Shown: positions 59,336-64,000 of the stretch, piece after piece
Layout of the letters: the number at the start of each line of letters is the position of its first letter
Position numbering within the stretch: the first letter of the stretch is position 1
Origin: Amycolatopsis sp. FDAARGOS 1241
Lineage (GTDB): Bacteria; Actinomycetota; Actinomycetes; Mycobacteriales; Pseudonocardiaceae
Length of the DNA stretch: 64,000 bases
Assembly (NCBI RefSeq): GCF_016889705.1
Contig: NZ_CP069526.1
Span: forward strand, 6,324,001 to 6,388,000
Direction: 5' to 3'
The notes under the pieces: model-generated
The model's database searches: none
Seen by the model: the letters and a program-made list of their open reading frames with translations, nothing else
What the model was told of the DNA's origin: nothing
Translations under genes and position numbers: made by a program

Positions 59336-60166
59336 ATGCGGATCGCGACCTGGAACGTGAACTCGATCGTGCCGCGGTTGCCGCGCGTGCTCGACTGGCT
59401 CGAGCACGCCGCGCCCGACGTGCTCTGCCTGCAGGAGCTGAAGAACACCACCGACGCGTTCCCGGCCGAAGGGGTGAAGGCGCTCGGCTACGACGTCGCC
59501 GCGTTCGGGCTGAGCCGCTGGAACGGCGTCGCGATCGTGTCCCGCGCCGGCCTGACGGACGTGGTCCGCGGCCTCACGGGCGAACCGCGGTTCGACGGCG
59601 CCGCCGAGGCGCGCGCCGTCGGCGCCACCTGCGGCGGCGTGCGGGTGTGGTCCGTGTACGTGCCCAACGGCCGCGAACCCGGCAGCCCGCACTACGCCTA
59701 CAAGCTGGAATGGCTCGAAGCACTGCGCACGACCGTCGCAACCGAGCTGTCCGGGCTGTCCGGGCCGGCTGGGCTATCCGGGGTGTCCGGGCCATCGGGG
59801 CCGTCCGGCACGCCGTTCGCCGTGCTGGGCGACTTCAACGTCGCGCCCACCGACGCCGACGTGTGGGACCGGTCTCTCTTCGAAGGCTCCACCCACGTCA
59901 CCGAACCCGAACGCGCCGCGCTGGCCCGGCTTCGCGACCTCGGGCTCGGCGATGTCTTCCCGCGCCCGCTCAAGTACGACCACCCGTTCACGTACTGGGA
60001 CTACCGCGCCGGGAACTTCCCCAACAACCGCGGGATGCGCATCGACCTCGTGTACGGCAACGAACCCTTCACCACGGCCGTACGGGATTCCTATGTGGAC
60101 CGGGAGGCGCGCAAGGGCAAGGGTCCGTCCGACCACGCGCCGATCGTCGTCGACCTGGATCTCTAG
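59336..60166 (+). CDS. xth: Exodeoxyribonuclease III (AP endonuclease)
   Basis: 276-residue DNA repair nuclease of the exonuclease III / APE1 family. Active-site pieces: RIATWNVNSI, CLQELKN (metal-binding Glu), SVYVPNG, LGDFNVAP, the RIDLVYG box and SDHAPIVV with the catalytic Asp-His. Between YKLEWLEALRTTVATE and FAVLGDFNVAP there is an unusual Gly-X-X insert (about 138-159) described separately. The ATG at 59336 follows a TATCCT hexamer by 7 bases. Confidence 0.93.
   Translation: MRIATWNVNSIVPRLPRVLDWLEHAAPDVLCLQELKNTTDAFPAEGVKALGYDVAAFGLSRWNGVAIVSRAGLTDVVRGLTGEPRFDGAAEARAVGATCGGVRVWSVYVPNGREPGSPHYAYKLEWLEALRTTVATELSGLSGPAGLSGVSGPSGPSGTPFAVLGDFNVAPTDADVWDRSLFEGSTHVTEPERAALARLRDLGLGDVFPRPLKYDHPFTYWDYRAGNFPNNRGMRIDLVYGNEPFTTAVRDSYVDREARKGKGPSDHAPIVVDLDL
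59747..59812 (+). repeat. Collagen-like Gly-X-X repeat inside xth
   Basis: Tandem variants of the 9-base unit CTGTCCGGG encode about seven Gly triplets (SGLSGPAGLSGVSGPSGPSG) inside the exonuclease III fold. The first copies are nearly identical at the DNA level and later ones differ slightly, which suggests growth by slippage. The insert lies on a surface loop just before the conserved LGDFN strand, so the enzyme may tolerate it. Confidence 0.75.
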
Positions 60167-60180
60167 CGGCAGCGGAAAAG

Positions 60181-60214
60181 AAAGAGCCGCCCGGACCGTG
60201 CCGGGCGGCTCTTT
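60181..60214. terminator. Bidirectional terminator between xth and the PH-domain gene
   Basis: Perfect 14-bp inverted repeat AAAGAGCCGCCCGG (60181-60194) / CCGGGCGGCTCTTT (60201-60214) with a 6-base loop and T-rich ends on both strands, between convergent genes. It is the most classical terminator in the window. Confidence 0.9.
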
Positions 60215-60225
60215 TCGTGAAGACT

Positions 60226-62517
<2,292 letters not shown>

Positions 62518-62547
62518 GGCTGCTCCTTCGTACCGTCCGACCGAACG

Positions 62548-63153
62548 TCACACATTGTGCGCGCTCGCGGCCAGGTGTGGGGTTGCCAGCTTCTCCACGT
62601 ACTTCGCGACCACGTCCACCTCGAGGTTCACGAGGTCGCCGGCTTCGCGCCGCCCGAGCGTCGTAGCCTCGAGGGTCGTCGGGATGAGCGCCACCGAGAA
62701 CTGCTCGTCCGTGACCGACGCCACGGTCAGCGAAACGCCGTCGACGGCGATCGACCCCTTTTCCACCACGTATTTCCCCAGCGCCGTGGGCAGGGCGAAC
62801 GTGGTCACGCCCGTGTCGTCACGGGACAGGAAGACCCCGGTGCCGTCGACGTGGCCCTGCATGATGTGCCCGCCGAGCCGGCCTCCCGCGGGGGTGGCGC
62901 GCTCGAGGTTCACGGCATCGCCGACCGCGACCTTGGTGAGGCTGGAGCGCGCGAGTGTCTCGTTCACCACATCGACGGTGAACTCACCATCCGAGACGGT
63001 CACGACCGTCAGGCAGACCCCGCTGACGGCGATCGAGTCGCCGTGGGCCGCGTCGGACGTGACCAGGGGACCACGCACGGTGAGCCGCGCCATGTTGGTG
63101 TCCTGCTCGACCGCGGTGATCTCGCCGATCTCTTCGACAATCCCGGTGAACAC
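62548..63153 (-). CDS. ribE: Riboflavin synthase
   Basis: 201-residue enzyme that joins two lumazines to give riboflavin. It has two lumazine-binding barrels: the first begins FTGIVEEIG with SGVCLTVVTV; the second has GGRLGGHIMQGHVDGTG and VDGVSLTVASV. The GTG at 63153 follows a strong GGAGG site. No FMN riboswitch is visible in the 93 bases before it, so its control must be by other means. Confidence 0.95.
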   Translation of the reverse strand: MFTGIVEEIGEITAVEQDTNMARLTVRGPLVTSDAAHGDSIAVSGVCLTVVTVSDGEFTVDVVNETLARSSLTKVAVGDAVNLERATPAGGRLGGHIMQGHVDGTGVFLSRDDTGVTTFALPTALGKYVVEKGSIAVDGVSLTVASVTDEQFSVALIPTTLEATTLGRREAGDLVNLEVDVVAKYVEKLATPHLAASAHNV

Positions 63154-63246
63154 TGCTGCTGCCTCCTTGCCCGCCGTCACCGTCCGAAACCCGGTGATCC
63201 CTCCATCCAACACCCGCCGGCACCCCGTTGTTTCCCCGGGCGCGGG

Positions 63247-63933
63247 TCAGCTCGGACGGTGCCGCGCGGCCTGTTCGCGCAGCGCCGCGACCGCCTTGCC
63301 GGGGTCGTCCGCGCCGTAGACGGCGGACCCGGCGACGAAGCAGTCGACGCCGGCTTCGGCGGCCTGCTCGATGGTGTCGGCGTTGATGCCGCCGTCGATC
63401 TCGACGACGAGCTTGAGGTGGCCGGTGTCGACGAGCCGGCGGGCGGTGCGCACCTTCTCGAGCACGTCGGCGATGAACGACTGGCCGCCGAAGCCGGGCT
63501 CGACCGACATCACGAGCAGCGTGTCGTAGTGCTTGAGGGTCTCGACGTGGGGTTCGAGCGGGGTGCCGGGCTTGATCGACAGCCCGGCCTTCGCCCCGGC
63601 CGCGCGCAGGTCCTTCGCGAGCTTGACCGGGTCTTTCGCGGCCTCGACGTGGACGGTGACGTTGTAGGCGCCGGCCTCTGCGTACCCGATGGCCCAGCGG
63701 TCGGGGTCGTCGATCATGAGGTGGCAGTCGAGCGGCACGTCGGTGGACCTGAGCAGCGCTTCGACCACGGGCAGGCCGAGCGTCAGGTTCGGCACGAAGT
63801 GCGCGTCCATCACGTCGACGTGCACCCAGTCGGCGCGGGTCTCCCCCGGCCGCGCGACCGCGGCGATCTCCTCGCCGAGGCGCGCGAAGTCCGCGGACAG
63901 GATGCTGGGTGCGATGAGAGGTCGGTCTGCCAC
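63247..63933 (-). CDS. rpe: Ribulose-phosphate 3-epimerase
   Basis: 228-residue TIM-barrel enzyme of the pentose-phosphate pathway. Seen: [15 protein letters not shown], the metal-binding [43 protein letters not shown] and [10 protein letters not shown]. It is upstream of ribE in the same direction; its product feeds ribulose-5-phosphate, a riboflavin precursor, which may explain the pairing. The ATG at 63933 lies near the window edge. Confidence 0.96.
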   Translation of the reverse strand: MADRPLIAPSILSADFARLGEEIAAVARPGETRADWVHVDVMDAHFVPNLTLGLPVVEALLRSTDVPLDCHLMIDDPDRWAIGYAEAGAYNVTVHVEAAKDPVKLAKDLRAAGAKAGLSIKPGTPLEPHVETLKHYDTLLVMSVEPGFGGQSFIADVLEKVRTARRLVDTGHLKLVVEIDGGINADTIEQAAEAGVDCFVAGSAVYGADDPGKAVAALREQAARHRPS

Positions 63934-64000
63934 GGCCCGAGTCTAGGTGGGGCGGGTTAACCGTCGTGAACCGGCTGCGGCGCCCCCAGCGTTCGCTTTT

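Noticed and set aside
63154..63246. Possible FMN riboswitch before ribE
   Set aside because: The RFN-type conserved blocks are not present and the gap is only 93 bases.

Overview
The window is high-GC actinobacterial DNA with strong GC bias at third codon positions, many GTG starts and many 4-base start/stop overlaps. RbpA, WhiA, OpcA, MptB, SufR and F420-type oxidoreductases are all present. Gene content and order point to the Pseudonocardiaceae, most likely Amycolatopsis or a close relative; this is an inference, since no rRNA is present. I see no tRNA, rRNA, CRISPR array, prophage or intact insertion sequence.

Most of the window is a conserved housekeeping chromosome. From left to right: signal peptidase I and small membrane proteins (0-1.6 kb); a badly decayed SMI1/KNR4 (SUKH) pseudogene (1.65-3.1 kb); the complete suf iron-sulfur operon sufR-B-D-C-S-U-T on the minus strand (3.2-9.7 kb); divergently, a mannosyltransferase (mptB), an ABC exporter pair, heme A synthase (ctaA) and a fatty-acid desaturase (9.8-15.3 kb); an IS5-type remnant; an ATP-grasp protein, quinone oxidoreductase, cold-shock-like protein, FKBP lipoprotein, HelD helicase and heme O synthase (15.7-22.7 kb). 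Then comes the pentose-phosphate operon tkt-tal-pgi-zwf-opcA-pgl (23.2-31.4 kb), an accessory patch (orphan histidine kinase, AraC regulator, BBE oxidoreductase, reductase, broken epimerase; 31.8-36.1 kb), rbpA and secG, and the glycolytic operon gap-pgk-tpiA (37.3-40.3 kb). At the right end lie uvrC-rapZ-yvcK-whiA, a secreted trypsin-like protease, exonuclease III, a PH-domain protein and the riboflavin genes ribH-ribBA-ribE with rpe.

Between gap and whiA, which are close neighbours in many actinobacteria, sits a block of about 13 kb (40.5-53.4 kb) of accessory genes. Its core is a three-gene minus-strand operon (50,136 to 43,297) encoding 497-, 267- and 1510-residue proteins. Their sizes, order and motifs match a MukF-MukE-MukB / MksFEB / JetABC condensin, but there is no JetD/MksG nuclease beside them, and the large ATPase has Asn where the Walker B glutamate is expected. 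This is the best candidate for an undescribed system here.

Two regulatory observations stand out. A 15-bp site overlapping the sufR start codon matches the operator I recall for mycobacterial SufR. Eleven genes have a TANNNT hexamer 6-8 nt before the start codon, mostly with no Shine-Dalgarno sequence, which indicates leaderless transcripts and fixes several start codons.
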